Assembly: GCA_029204225.1 (NCBI GenBank) | Contig: CM055104.1 | Coordinates: forward strand, 40,353,846 to 40,417,845 | Length of the DNA: 64,000 nt | Reading direction: 5' to 3' | Source: Diphasiastrum complanatum | Lineage: Eukaryota; Streptophyta; Lycopodiopsida; Lycopodiales; Lycopodiaceae | Shown here: positions 10,099-21,631 of the stretch, one piece after another | How the letters are laid out: every line of letters starts with the position of its first letter | How positions within the stretch are numbered: the stretch's first letter is position 1 | The notes under the pieces: model-generated | Told to the model about the DNA's origin: nothing | The model's database searches: none | What the model saw: the letters and a program-made list of their open reading frames with translations, nothing else | Made by a program: the position numbers and the translations under genes

Positions 10099-10844
10099 TG
10101 TAGTGGGTTTCTTTCCTTGCCTATCCTCAACCCAAGATCTAATCAATCTAGCATCGAGGAGATGAAGTTAGTTGTCACGCATAGATTCGTTCCCATGAGA
10201 GCGATAATATAGTTCAAATTTTAGCATGAATGGAAGATCCACATCTAACTTTAACATCCATTAACCCTAAGCATTAACACTACATCCATTAACACTAAGA
10301 TCCACAACGAAGATAGCTTACTCTTGCTCTCTCTCTCCCTTTCTCTCCCATAAAAAGTATAAAAACATGTAATCCCAATAACAATCAGATCCAACAATTA
10401 GCAAACACAATACAAGCATAAGAGATGGAGGAAAAGCGATAGAGAGTAAAGACATTCATAAATCCATTTCACAAGAGAATCAATCTGTTTTATTGAAATG
10501 AAGATATGTACATCTATAGAAACTCGAGTTGGTCCTTTTTTATAGTAGAGAGGAGGACCCTGGCCTCTGAATCCTATTGGTCCTTTTCTACCTCCCTAAC
10601 TATTCAAATTTAAAAAAGAGTGAGAACCATCCAAATTGGAGGGAAACCCAACTTTATTCACGAACTTGGCATTTAGGCCCTGCGACATTAAAAGTCCCAC
10701 AAAAAGGCCTAAAGTCCTTTTATTGACTTTCTAATTAATCAAATCTCTATGTGATCATCAGGTTGGACTTACACATGCAGGGTACCAAATCCTTCTCACT
10801 TAACTAGGGTTAGGGTTGCCTTGGGATCCGCAAACCCTCCAACA
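10099..10844 (-). mobile_element. Gypsy 5' LTR, minus strand
   Basis: 746 bases bounded by TGTAGTGGG … CCTCCAACA (plus strand), that is TGTTGGAGGG … CCCACTACA on the sense strand. It is a near-identical repeat of 16688-17475. It contains CT-rich tracts, a purine stretch and a telo-box-like AACCCTAACCCTA near its sense-strand start (10800-10818). Only the 5' LTR and leader of this copy remain. Confidence 0.8.
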
Positions 10845-10851
10845 AAGCTAC

Positions 10852-11640
10852 TGCTGCAGAGGAGGATGTAGAGAAAAATAAAGACAAACTTTGTAGGTGG
10901 GATTACCAATTCTCCTTGGGTGCCAAGGACATTGTGGGGAAGATCCATGCGTTCGACCTACACATACAAGATAGTATGATACAGTTGTTCCAGCAAATAA
11001 ACGAGAGATCGATGATCTAACTAAGCAGATCTAGGCAACCCAAATCTGTACAGGGGTGGCAGATCACCTGGAGTATGCAGAAGCATGCATGAGAATTTTT
11101 GATCTACAAAAGGAGGTAGCAGAGCTCAAATAGCAGCTCGAAGACCAGAAGCTCGCTACAGATATCCACTGACAAGACATTGCAGAAGCACAGCCTAAAT
11201 CAAAGTGACAGAAGAGGAATCAGTCGAAGGTATGTGCGGAATGATTTCAAGTTTTTTTTGAAAGATTCTGGAAGTGGAATCCTTGCCATTTCAATGTGGA
11301 GTTACAGTGGCATATGGATTATTTGATGCTACCAGGCTCGATAGGCATGACATTCGAGGACTGGCAGACGGAGTGGAACAATGAAGACTTTCTTTGGTTA
11401 TGAAACCAATTTAGTATATAACAGAAGGGCTGTCTATGTTGGGCCATAATCCAGAAAAAATTTAAAGTATCACCATTCGGATCAGTGGAGCTATACATCG
11501 GGTCAACATTTTGTATGCGCTAGAGTATATTCGAATCAAGGAGTACCAGTTTTTGTGGTATAATGACTCGAAGCAGCCAAAATTTTATTTTCTATTCAAA
11601 GTTTATTTGTAAAGTGTAATTATATTCAGTTCTCCTCTAC
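10852..11640 (+). pseudogene. Decayed coiled-coil protein ORF (retroelement extra ORF?)
   Basis: A broken plus-strand frame can be followed from 10852 to about 11600. The first part is helical and charged (WDYQFSLGAKDIVGKI, LQKEVAELK, QLEDQKLATDIH). The second part is richer in aromatic residues (ERFWKWNPCHFN, MTFEDWQTEWNNEDF). At least one frameshift near 11010 and stops at 11030, 11131 and 11170 break it; several stops sit where Gln or Arg would fit. I do not recognise the family. Its position before a purine tract (12104-12114) and an LTR-like segment suggests the 3' accessory ORF of a plus-strand LTR element; a host gene relic cannot be excluded. Confidence 0.4.
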
Positions 11641-12103
11641 TTTATTCACACAATTTGTACTTTTAGTAAAGATTCTGAAGAAGATTTTCAGTTAGTAAAA
11701 GAATTATTCGATGGCTCTTTACTCCTTGTAAGGTTAAAACCTTATGGCAACCTACACCAGAGCAAGAGAAGATGTATTGTTGGTCGAATGCCAAAAAGAC
11801 TTAGAGATGGCACAACAGTTACATGAAGAGCTCAATACATGAAGTCTTTTTCCTTTATATTGCATTGTAGATTATGTGATGTTGAGTTTTATATGTGATG
11901 ATGCTTAATTTATGTTGTTGAAATATATTTTGAATCAATGTTTGATTTCGAATTATCAAGCGAAGGACATCAATTCAACGAATGAAGAAATATCTCTACA
12001 TGTGACCTAACGAAGATCCTCGACACGAAACTATTCTTTTCGAAGGAATCAATAAATCTTGAAACAAAGACTATATGTTTACGAGGACATTTCACATTTG
12101 AGG

Positions 12104-12937
<834 letters not shown>

Positions 12938-13497
12938 TGTGAAAGTACTGTACTTTAGGACCATTAATGGATCTACAAAAGGTCCACAAGAGTTATTGGA
13001 TGCTTGCTTAACAATCTATCAAAAAACTAGACACAAAAAAGTTGATCTAGATTGGCAATTTGACAAACAACAAGTGTTAACAATCAAAAGCATTGATCAA
13101 CATTGAAATCCGAGCCCACACGTGTGTACTACAGGTTGTAGTATGGCCTTCAACCTGAGAAACAAGTAGAAATTGATTTGGTTTCATTTGGATAACTCAA
13201 TGTACATAGTGAACTAGCTTGAGATTGCCAATGAGCTCCAAAAATTATCTATCTTCTCACTATGGAGAGAGGGAATACATAGCAAATTCGACTTCTTGAA
13301 GTTATGTGGATTTTCAGCATGTAATAAGGAAGTTAACTCACTCTCCTTGACCTAAAATGAAACCCTAGCCTAGATCCTAGAGTTATGCTTGGTAGGTAGC
13401 TAGTTGGTCAAATTTTCACCTAAACTAAGGTGTAGGTCCTATAATGTAGGGATGACCGCCAAATAGACATGAACAACTCTATTGAATTGACCTAACC
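12938..13497 (-). mobile_element. Copia 3' LTR, truncated
   Basis: Aligns base for base with 15681-16240 (shared GTACTGTACTTTAGGACCAT, CCCACACGTGTGTACTACAGG, GGTGTAGGTCCTATAATG) and then diverges at about 13497. Some 130 bases of the sense-strand start of this LTR are missing relative to the other copy. Confidence 0.8.
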
Positions 13498-14877
13498 TTG
13501 CAAGATCATTGACACCAAGGTTGTTGATTTCACTTTCATTCACACAAGATACTATATGGATCCAAGCATCTCTTGTATAAACATCTAAGAATGTTTCTTG
13601 CATCTTATCATCACTACTTGGTATATGAGAAAAAGAGTGTACATTTGAATGAATGATTTCCTCTTTTGCCATAGCAATTTTAGCATCCAACTTAAACAAA
13701 CTACCTTGTTTAACACCATTTGCTATGCAAATATCATTCTTCATGATGGAACAAACTCCATGCTTGAAGTGAACATCTAAACCATCATCCATTAGTTGTC
13801 CAACACTAAGCAAGCTCTTGGTAATTGATGGTACAAAAAGGACATTGTCTAGATCCATCCTTTTGCTAGATCCTAGACTTAATGAAATGGTAGCAATACC
13901 ATCTATCTTACATTCTTGATCATTTGCTAAAGAAACAAATTTATTACCACCATTGAAAGAGTGTAAGGTTGAGAATGTTTTCTTTTGGAAAGTCATGTGG
14001 GAGCTAGCCCCACTATTAATCCACTAAGTGTCCTTGTTGGATTGGATGTAGATGCCATCAAAGATGAGATCTCTTCATCTCCATCCTCTTCATATGCAAG
14101 TTTCCCTTGTTTGTCCTCCTCCTCTTTTGCTCTTAGCCTCTTGTAGCATTCGGATGCTTAATGTCCCTTCTTTCCACAAAAGAAGCATTTTTGCTTTGAC
14201 TTGTCCTTTGAGCGTAATGCATCATCCTCTTCTTTTGCCTCCTTGGGATGATTCTTTTTCATTGGTCTTCTTTTTGCCCTTGAATGAGAAATTGGCTTTC
14301 TCATCTCCATCTTGCAAAGACAATGAACTCATTCTTGCCTTGGTGTGGAGCATCCTACACTCTTCTGCCACTAATACACTGTGAAGTTTTTCTATAGTTG
14401 GCAAAGTGTCTTGGATGGCAAAACTTTGGACCAAATTTGCAAAGTCATCTCCTAGAACATTAAGAACAATTTGTACAAGCTCTCCATCACGAATCTTCTC
14501 TCCAATGGAAGCCAACTCCCTATTTAGAGATTTGATTCTAAGTACATAATCATGTGCACTCTCCTCACTTCTCTCTAAGCATGCGTACTCTTGAAGTGTT
14601 ACTAGATTCATAGATTGATTTTAAAGACTCCCAAGCCTCTTTAACACTAGTACATGTTATTGCTCACATTCATTTTCACACAATGAAGTGCAAGCTTAGA
14701 TCTCTTCTTGTATCTAGCTAACTCTTGTGCACCTAGAGGTTCATCTTCATCTTCAATCAAAAACTCATAAAGGTCTTAGAGCACCAAGAGTGACTCCATC
14801 CTAACCTTCCAAATAGCATAATTTGTAGAATTCAATCTCTCACTAGCTTCTAGAAGGTATGCTCTAGCAGATCCCAT
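13498..14877 (-). pseudogene. Copia gag-protease, decayed
   Basis: Gag starts at the ATG at 14877 (MGSARAYLLEASERLN), runs through stops and frameshifts near 14780 and 14650, and is open as a long block at 14611-14222 (YACLERSEESAHDYVLRI … IQDTLPTIEKLHSVLV). The zinc knuckle near 14190-14150 reads CFFCGKKGH-stop-ASEC. The protease follows with WINSGASSHM near 14020: the catalytic Asp of DSGA is replaced by Asn, which would abolish proteolysis. After it come the beta-rich region (NNVLFVPSITKSLLSVGQL type) and the GAG-pre-integrase segment, cut off at about 13498. Confidence 0.85.
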
Positions 14878-15667
14878 CTTACTAGTGACTTCTACAAACA
14901 AGAAATAGATTTGATTGACTTGAAACTCACAAAGGTCTCACACTTGCAGTGTTTCACTCAAATTTGATTTTTAATCCAACAAATGGACTTATAATCATAG
15001 TTCTATCACTCCCTCGCAAAGTTGGAATGAAGATAAGATGAAGTAAAAACTACTTTCAAACAAATCTTGCCAAGAAATGGATTTAATTGTCTCTATAAAC
15101 TCACGAAGGTCTCTCTTTTGTAGTGTTTCACTCAAATTAGATTTCTAATCCAACAAATGGACTTATAATCTCAGTTCTAGCACTCCCTCACAAAGTTGGA
15201 ATGAAGATAAGATGATGTGAAATCTACTTACAATCAAATCTTGCCAATTTTGGCTATTTTTGGACAATCACATGACTAAATCTCCCTCACACTTTTTGAT
15301 GTACTTTCGAGACCTGTAAAACAAGTTTAGAGGGCATGATTTCAGCCTAGATTAATTAGATCTCATGACCCTATGTCAAATCTAATCAATAGCACTCAAT
15401 CTTGGTAGCTTATCCTAAGATTTCCACCAAAAATTATATCAAAAGCTCACAAATTGAATTTCTATGGATCAAATGAATACCATGCATTAAACGCAGGTTC
15501 AGAGGTGCCCACACATGTGGATAGTATATTTGGACCCCTATCAAGTTTGGGAAGAAATCTCCTCACCAAAATCAAGATTCTAGCTTGCCCTCTCAATACT
15601 AGTTTTTAGCACCAAAACTTGCTAAAAATGGATTTGCATTAGATCAATGGCCTATGCTCTTGTGCTT

Positions 15668-15680
15668 GGCTCTGATACCA
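15668..15680 (-). other. Copia primer-binding site (tRNA-iMet)
   Basis: Plus-strand GGCTCTGATACCA is the complement of TGGTATCAGAGCC and directly abuts the LTR at 15681, confirming minus orientation. Confidence 0.88.
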
Positions 15681-16368
15681 TGTGAAAGTACTGTACTTTA
15701 GGACCATAAATGGATCTACAAAAGATTCACAAGAGTGATTGGATCCTTGCTTAACAATCTATCAAAAAACTAGACACAAAAAAGTTGATCTAGATTGGCA
15801 ATTTGACAAACAACAAGCGTTAAAAATCAAAAGCATTGATCAACATTGAAATCCGAGCCCACACGTGTGTACTACAGGCTGTAATACGGCCTTCAACCTA
15901 AGAAACAAGTAGAAATTGATTTTATTTCATTTGGATCACAAAAACTCAATGTACATAGTGAACTAGTTGGAGATTGCCAATGAGCTCCAAAAATTTTCTA
16001 TCTTCTCACTATGGAGAGAGGGAATACATAGCAAATTCAACTTCCTTCTTGAAGTTAGGTGGATTTTCAGCATGTAATAAGGAAGTTAACTCACTCTCCT
16101 TGACCTAAAATGAAACCCTAACCTAGATCCTAGAGTTATGCTTGGTAGGTAGCTAGTTGGTCAAATTTTCACCTTAAACTAAGGTGTAGGTCCTATAATG
16201 TAGGGATGACCACCAAATAGACATGACCAACTCTCTTGACTTAACCTAACCTACACTAGGAGTGGGTTGCCATGTGGCATTTTGGCCATACATGTGTGGA
16301 ACCCAATTATACACAATATTTACAAAGTTCTACATGACCAGATTTGCCAAAATAGGCTATTTTTCACA
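15681..16368 (-). mobile_element. Copia 5' LTR, complete
   Basis: 688 bases, TGTGAAAG … TTTTTCACA. It holds a palindromic CACACGTGTG near 15861 and is the intact partner of 12938-13497. Sequence identity to that partner is high, differing by scattered substitutions and small indels, so the insertion is moderately young. Confidence 0.85.
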
Positions 16369-16373
16369 AAGAA

Positions 16374-16687
16374 CTGTCTTTAAACTAACTTATCCGCTTG
16401 CATAAATACTTGGTCTTCGACATTCGAGTAAAGTATCCCTTGGTGTGGTTTTTCACAGTCACTAATAGAGAAGTATGTATGCTTGTGAAGTGCTAGTCCA
16501 TGTTTGAGGAACTGAGTTATTGATCTGTATCTGTGTTGGTAACGAAGATAATTGTTTCTATCATATTCGCGAACTATTTGAGTTCTTTAACTGTGGCTGA
16601 AATTTAGTTGTTGAGGACTTTTTTCTAGAACACATAGTTCAAGAATAAGATTAACTTTTTGCCGGTATGTATGCGTCTGCATCGAAC
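16374..16687 (+). other. Continuation of the sequence interrupted by the Copia element
   Basis: Joins to 12937 once the Copia insertion and one target duplication are removed; possibly the downstream part of a plus-strand LTR. No coding content recognised. It ends where the Gypsy LTR begins. Confidence 0.4.
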
Positions 16688-17475
16688 TGTAGTGGGTTTC
16701 TTTCCTTGCCTATCCTCAACCCAAGATCTAAGCAATCTAGCATCAAGGAGATGAAGTTAGTTGTCACACATAGGTTCGTTCCCATGAGAGCGATAGCATA
16801 TTTCAGATTTCAGCATGAATGGAAGATCCACATCTACTCTAGCATCCATTAACCCTAAGCATTAACACTACAATCATTAACACTAAGATCCACAATGAAG
16901 ATAGCTTATTCTTTCTCTCTCTCTCCCTTTCTCTCTCATAAAAAATATAAAAACATGCAATCCCAATTAATAATCAGATCCAACAATTAGCAAACACAAT
17001 AAAAGCATGAGAGATGGAGAAAAATTGATAGAGAGCAAGGACATTCATAAATCCATTTTACAAGAGAACCAATCTACTATCTTCAAATGAAGATATGTAC
17101 ATGTGTAGGAAACTCGAGTTGGTCTCTTTTTATAATGGAGAGGAGGGCCTTGGCCTCAAAATCCTATTGGTCCATTTCTACCTCCCTAACTATTCATATT
17201 TTAGAAACAGTGGGAACCCATTCAAAATTGGAGGGAACCAATCTGAATTTGAATTTGAAGCAATTTTGGTGGGAGACTCAACTTTATTCACTAACTTGAC
17301 ATTTAGCCCCTGCGACATTAAAAGTCTCGCAAAAAGGCCTAAAGTACTTTTATTGACTTTCTAATTATCAAATAACAATGTGATCATCGGGTTGGACTTA
17401 CACACGCAAGGTGTCAAATGCCTCTCATTTATTAACTAGGGTTAGGGTTGCCTTGGGATCTGCAAACTCTCAATT
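16688..17475 (-). mobile_element. Gypsy 3' LTR
   Basis: Direct repeat of 10099-10844, starting TGTAGTGGG on the plus strand; the sense-strand 5' end is worn (CAAACTCTCAATTG in place of CAAACCCTCCAACA). It abuts the extra ORF region. Confidence 0.8.
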
Positions 17476-17479
17476 GTCC

Positions 17480-19112
17480 GGCTAGCAACAAGACCTACTG
17501 TTTGAAATCTTGGACTGCTTGTCAACCTTGTCATGCGCTGGTGAGTGCATTATGAAGGGTCGCCACATAGTCTTCTAGTAGTTGAGCGGACTCATTGGCC
17601 TTCTTCAAATCAGCTTCGGACTTTGCCTCGTATTGCCTAGCAGTCATCAACTCGTGGTTGCCTTCTGGCTAACCAGGGTATTCTCTGTCCCAATATCGGT
17701 TATGCTCCTGGACATGTCTTTCTTTTCATCAATCATGGTCTGGATCATGCGTGCAATGTTAGAAACAAGACCCATTGCGTCACCAGATCCACGGTAGTAG
17801 GCACAACAGCAACAGGACAACATGAACAACTCCGGTAGGAATCGTGCTCACTGGCCTATGATGTGTGGTCGAATCTTCTTTTTCAAATGTACGATCGACC
17901 CTAAAGGTGTCTGGTGCGGCTTCAACTTGATCTTGCTGGTTGATCTGGAAGGAATCATTAAAGCCAGTAGTGGTATCATGGAATGTTCGAATCCTCTTCC
18001 AGAAAATTGGAGTTCAAAGAGTCTGGGGCTTTTGGGCATTTCAAAAGTTTCATCTGGGCCCAATGGGTTGGAATCATCGAACATATCTATGAATGATTGT
18101 GTGTTTGAGAAAATGACTCGAATCTATGGAAAAGAGATGGCCAGGGCAGCTGTGACTGGAATGGTAGATCCAATTGTCATAGACTGACATTGGGAGGAAG
18201 CAGAGGCGAGGGACATCAGAGATGGGGGGAATAGGTAGTTCAGTGTGGATAGCAGCGGGGGGTGGAAGCGCAGCTGAAGATGTCTAACTAGTCCTTCAAT
18301 GTGACGTGGAAGGCGAGTCAGGAATGATGATCTCGCTACATCGACGATGACGACTATGTGAACTCGATGCATGTTGGGAGGATTCAGTTGGTGCCTCTTC
18401 ATAAATAGAGAGTATGACGTCCGTACTAAAACCATGGATTTTATTATCAAGGTGGGAGGCTGCTAGGAGTGACAACATCTAACCAGCAGCAAATTGTTGC
18501 TTGGTATTGCTCTTGATAGCTCGTTTGAGCTCTCCAAAGACAGTCTTGAACCAGTTATATGGTTTCAGAGGAGCCTTGGCTATCTTGGTCTGGGACTCAA
18601 CTATCCTATGCAAAGAAATATGGTCTTTCCTGAGGTTGTCAACCATCAGGAAATCATTGAGGAGCTGAGCAGCAGCCTGAATGGCAGGATCAGTAATGGC
18701 CTCTAGAAGATAGTCATCATTAGTCCAGTGCAGATCATTGGTAGTGTCAATATAAGGCTTAATAGCCTGTTTGGCTTGCTTATGGTTTGGTGAGACTTGG
18801 GTACCAGACGCTATCCCTATGGTAGCAAGGGCGGCCTCAGTCACACACACCTTGTGTGTGGCTCCGTGGAAGGTAATGTAAAATTTGGATTTCTCCTCCT
18901 TTCAAGTACTGTAGGCAAGAGTGATAAATTCCATGCTGATTCTCCCTGAGAAGGCTCTCTCATGAATACCCATTGCAATAAGCAGAGGCTCTGCAAGGGT
19001 CATCCATTGGATAAATGCTTGTGCTAGGAAGGATCATGATATGATCTGTTGCAGATGGGACATCACGATGGATAGTGTAACGAGGCGACTGAGACGTATC
19101 TGTTGAAGACAT
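17480..19112 (-). pseudogene. Gypsy extra 3' ORF (ORF3), unknown function
   Basis: Starts at the ATG at 19112 (MSSTDTSQSPRYTIHRDVP), shifts frame near 19000, and continues through GIHERAFSGRISMEFI, FHGATHKVCVTEAALATIGI, an open block at 18850-18479 (YLLEAITDPAIQAAAQLLND, APLKPYNWFKTVFGELKRAI), a Ser/His-rich stretch near 18370, and a C-terminal coiled coil near 17620-17530 (KSEADLKKANESAQLLEDYV). About 500 residues when intact. The homologous ORF at 50649-51628 preserves the same blocks, so this is a genuine element gene and not chance. The FxG…V…LGI layout vaguely recalls plant transposon-associated accessory proteins; I cannot assign a function. It sits between integrase and the 3' LTR and has its own TATA box. 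Confidence 0.6.
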
Positions 19113-19250
19113 GATGGAAAAGAGCAAAAACTGAGAGTAATGAGCATGAGAGTATATCAAAAAATAGTATGGAAAGTTTTGAAGACTTCGGTCGCTGGAA
19201 AAATTGGCAAGAGCTTTGCTAGCACAAGTGAGGAATGAAGTCGAATTCTG

Positions 19251-19260
19251 CCCTTTTATA
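19251..19260 (-). promoter_or_regulatory. TATA box upstream of Gypsy ORF3
   Basis: Minus-strand TATAAAAGGG lies 148 bases upstream of the ORF3 ATG. The other ORF3 copy has the same TATAAAAGGG 145 bases upstream of its ATG (50504-50513), and a block GTGCTAGCAAAGCTCTTGC is shared downstream of both. Conservation in two divergent copies supports a real internal promoter for ORF3. Confidence 0.6.
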
Positions 19261-19280
19261 GACTGATTTGGAGGGTCCAT

Positions 19281-19971
19281 TAGACAATGTACTAGTTTGG
19301 CTGCTCAGTTATGAACCAAAATTTGTAGGCTTGTTCAGTATTGTGAAAATAGGCTATAAAAATCTCAGCGTCTGCGAAGGTTTCTGAAGCTCTAAACCTA
19401 TCGACGAACGTTTTCCAAGTCTGGCGAAGGATGAACCTTCGCCCAACAGGATCCTTCGCCCAAGTACTGTTGTAAATGCAAATTTATAGGATCTGAACCT
19501 ATAGCCGACCTAATTTTGGCATTTAAAATCCATTTGGCCTGTCGGAGAAGGTTTCTAAGGAGAGTAAGGTGCTCGGTGAAGGTTCTCAAAATGGCATATT
19601 GTCGATCACTCGCCTAACTCCAAAACATGTACCAACTGGTGAAAAGAACGTTCGTCCAACTCGGTATGGATATATCTGAGGTCGATCTAGGTTCTGAAAA
19701 CTTGGCAAACAATTCTAACACAGTTTGTGCAAAAAATAACCAAGGAAGTAATTTCTCAAGTCATTTTCCCATAAAGATTTGACTACTTTCTGATCTGATG
19801 ACATTTCTGACTTTTGCTCATCAATCTTTTGCTCATTTTTTCTTCGTTTCTCTTGTCTTTTTTTTTTTTCATACTATCTTTTCCAAAAAAGATTAACAAT
19901 TAAGTAGTGAAAACGAAAAATTGAAAAAAAAAAAATTTGGATTATGCTTGCTGAACTAGCGGAGTAGGCTA
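19281..19971 (-). repeat. Spacer with CGAAGGTTC motif array
   Basis: Non-coding DNA between the integrase stop and the ORF3 promoter. Variants of CGNCGAAGGTT(C/T) occur repeatedly in both orientations (around 19374, 19402, 19424, 19432, 19452, 19544, 19572, 19648), the same motif that fills the element leader. Confidence 0.5.
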
Positions 19972-20997
19972 TCAAAACTTGCGTAATTGGATGCCATTCT
20001 CGGATGTATCAAAGCGGTTTTCATCCAAGTGTTCAATAATCACTGTTCCATAGTTCAGGATTTCATTTACTTTATATGGGCCTTCACCGGTAAACTTCAA
20101 TTTTCCCTTGATCAGCTTGGTTTTGTACATCAGTGCTAGATCTCCTTCTTTCAAATCCTTTTTGTGTAAACGACGATCGTGCCATGCCTTACGACGGGCT
20201 TTCTCTGCTGCTAACGCATGAACTGCCATCAATCTTGTTTTACATAATTTGTGCAAAGCTTCATGACGTAGTTGTAAAGACTTATCATCATTTAACCGCT
20301 CTGTCACTGCTATGCATGAAGATGGTATTAAAAATTCAATCAGCATGACAACATCTTGACCATAAACAAGTTGTAAGGGTGTTTGATTTGTACTACTCTT
20401 GTAAGCGGTTTTGAATGCGCATAATGCTACATGTAGTTTATGTTCCCACTCAGACCAACTTGCTTCAACTGTTTTTGTCATAATAGTGCAAAGAATCTTA
20501 TTGGAAGCTTCCGCTTGGCCATTCCGTCTGGGATAATATGGAGTACTAAATCTATGTATAACAAAAAAATCTTCCAGTAAACACTTTATCATTTGATTAA
20601 CAAACTGTGTACCCCAGTCACTGACAATCTCAATCGGACATCCAAATCTGATAATAATATTTTCATAGAGAAACTTGGCCGTAGATTTCACATCAGCAAC
20701 TTTGACAGCTTTGGCTTCACCCACTTAGTCATAATAATCAGTTGCTACAATAATGTATCAGGCCTGAGGTCCTCGTGCGGTAGGATGAATAGGATCAACA
20801 CAATCCAGTCCCCATTTTTCAAATGGTGCTTGCGATAAAACCAGATGTAAGGGTTCATAGTTCTGTCTAGTAGGCCGTTGTGCTCGCTGGCAAATATCTG
20901 TAGAGAAGTGTCCTCCGCCCATGTCATCATGTGAAAACATGATAATATGATATCTCATGCGGTAAAACACATCTACGTAGAATATTGTCTGATCCAC
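19972..20997 (-). pseudogene. Gypsy integrase
   Basis: The zinc-binding region (FSHDDMGGGHFSTDICQRAQ, 20940-20870) is followed by the first catalytic Asp in WGLDCVDPI (about 20810), a stop at about 20727 within the DYYD-stop-VGEAKAV strand, the second Asp in SDWGTQF (about 20610) and the Glu in RNGQAEASNK (about 20515), so the D,D-35-E triad is recognisable. The C-terminal domain ends GTVIIEHLDENRFDTSENG with no chromodomain. It would insert the cDNA into the genome. The downstream block 20724-19972 is open for 250 codons, but stops upstream break the polyprotein. Confidence 0.88.
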
Positions 20998-21121
20998 GAC
21001 GATACAATTGACCTACAATCAATTGATAAGGTTGAACTGTATGAATCAATTGCCTCTTCTGTACTTTTGTCAAAGAGTCATTCGGTTGTCCTAGCATCAG
21101 GTACTCAACAATATCCGCTGC

Positions 21122-21630
21122 CTACTCAGGTTTTGCTTCTACATAGAATAATGTAGCATCTGGTAATTCATCATCCACTTCAGTATTAATTTGTGCGGAT
21201 TCAATTCGCAAAACGTGGTTGACAAGATAATGTTGCTTTCCCTTATGAACCACAATTAGAAAGTCAAATTCAGTCAATAACAATAACCATCTTGCAATAC
21301 ATCCAGTATTGCACGTCTTGTTTACTAAGTAAAGTAATGGTTGGTGATCCGTATAAAATGCAAAGTGCGTTTCCATGAGATAATGTCGAAATTTCCGTAC
21401 AGAAAAAATTATGGCTGACGCTTCACGTTCTATTGTTGAATAGTTCTTCTCTGGATCTGTAAGTTGTCTGCTTGCAAATCGTATTGGATAGTCCTTCTTA
21501 TATTTACCTGGCTGCATCAAAATTGTTGCATATTTCGAGGCATCAATGTGAACATGAAATTCAATCGTCTAATCTGGAGAACGCAGTATCAGTACTGAGG
21601 CTAATGCTTTTTTTTAATTTTTCAAAGGCC
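21122..21630 (-). pseudogene. Gypsy RNase H
   Basis: RNase H of Gypsy type: the DAS strand near 21550 is degraded, then MMQPGKYKKDYPIRFASRQL, the NYSTIEREA motif supplying the catalytic Glu, FAFYTDHQPLLYLVNK with the next Asp, and the tail HKGKQHYLVNHVLRIES. It degrades the RNA of RNA:DNA hybrids during reverse transcription. A frame break near 21570 separates it from the RT. Confidence 0.85.
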
Positions 21631-21631
21631 T

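Larger units (their letters stand above)
12938..16368 (-). mobile_element. Deleted Copia element with AAGAA target duplication
   Basis: A minus-strand Copia element delimited by TGTGAAAG at 12938 and TTTTTCACA at 16368 (terminal 7-bp inverted repeat TGTGAAA/TTTCACA). It is flanked by a perfect 5-bp target duplication, AAGAA, at 12933-12937 and 16369-16373. The interior has a primer-binding site, gag with zinc knuckle and a protease/pre-integrase segment; integrase, RT, RNase H, the polypurine tract and part of the 3' LTR are gone. A single internal deletion joining the pre-integrase region to the 3' LTR explains the structure. Confidence 0.88.

Noticed and set aside
19972-20724. Intact host integrase-like gene
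   Set aside because: The 250-codon block is the open remainder of a Gypsy integrase; stops upstream and the element context show it is a dead polyprotein part.
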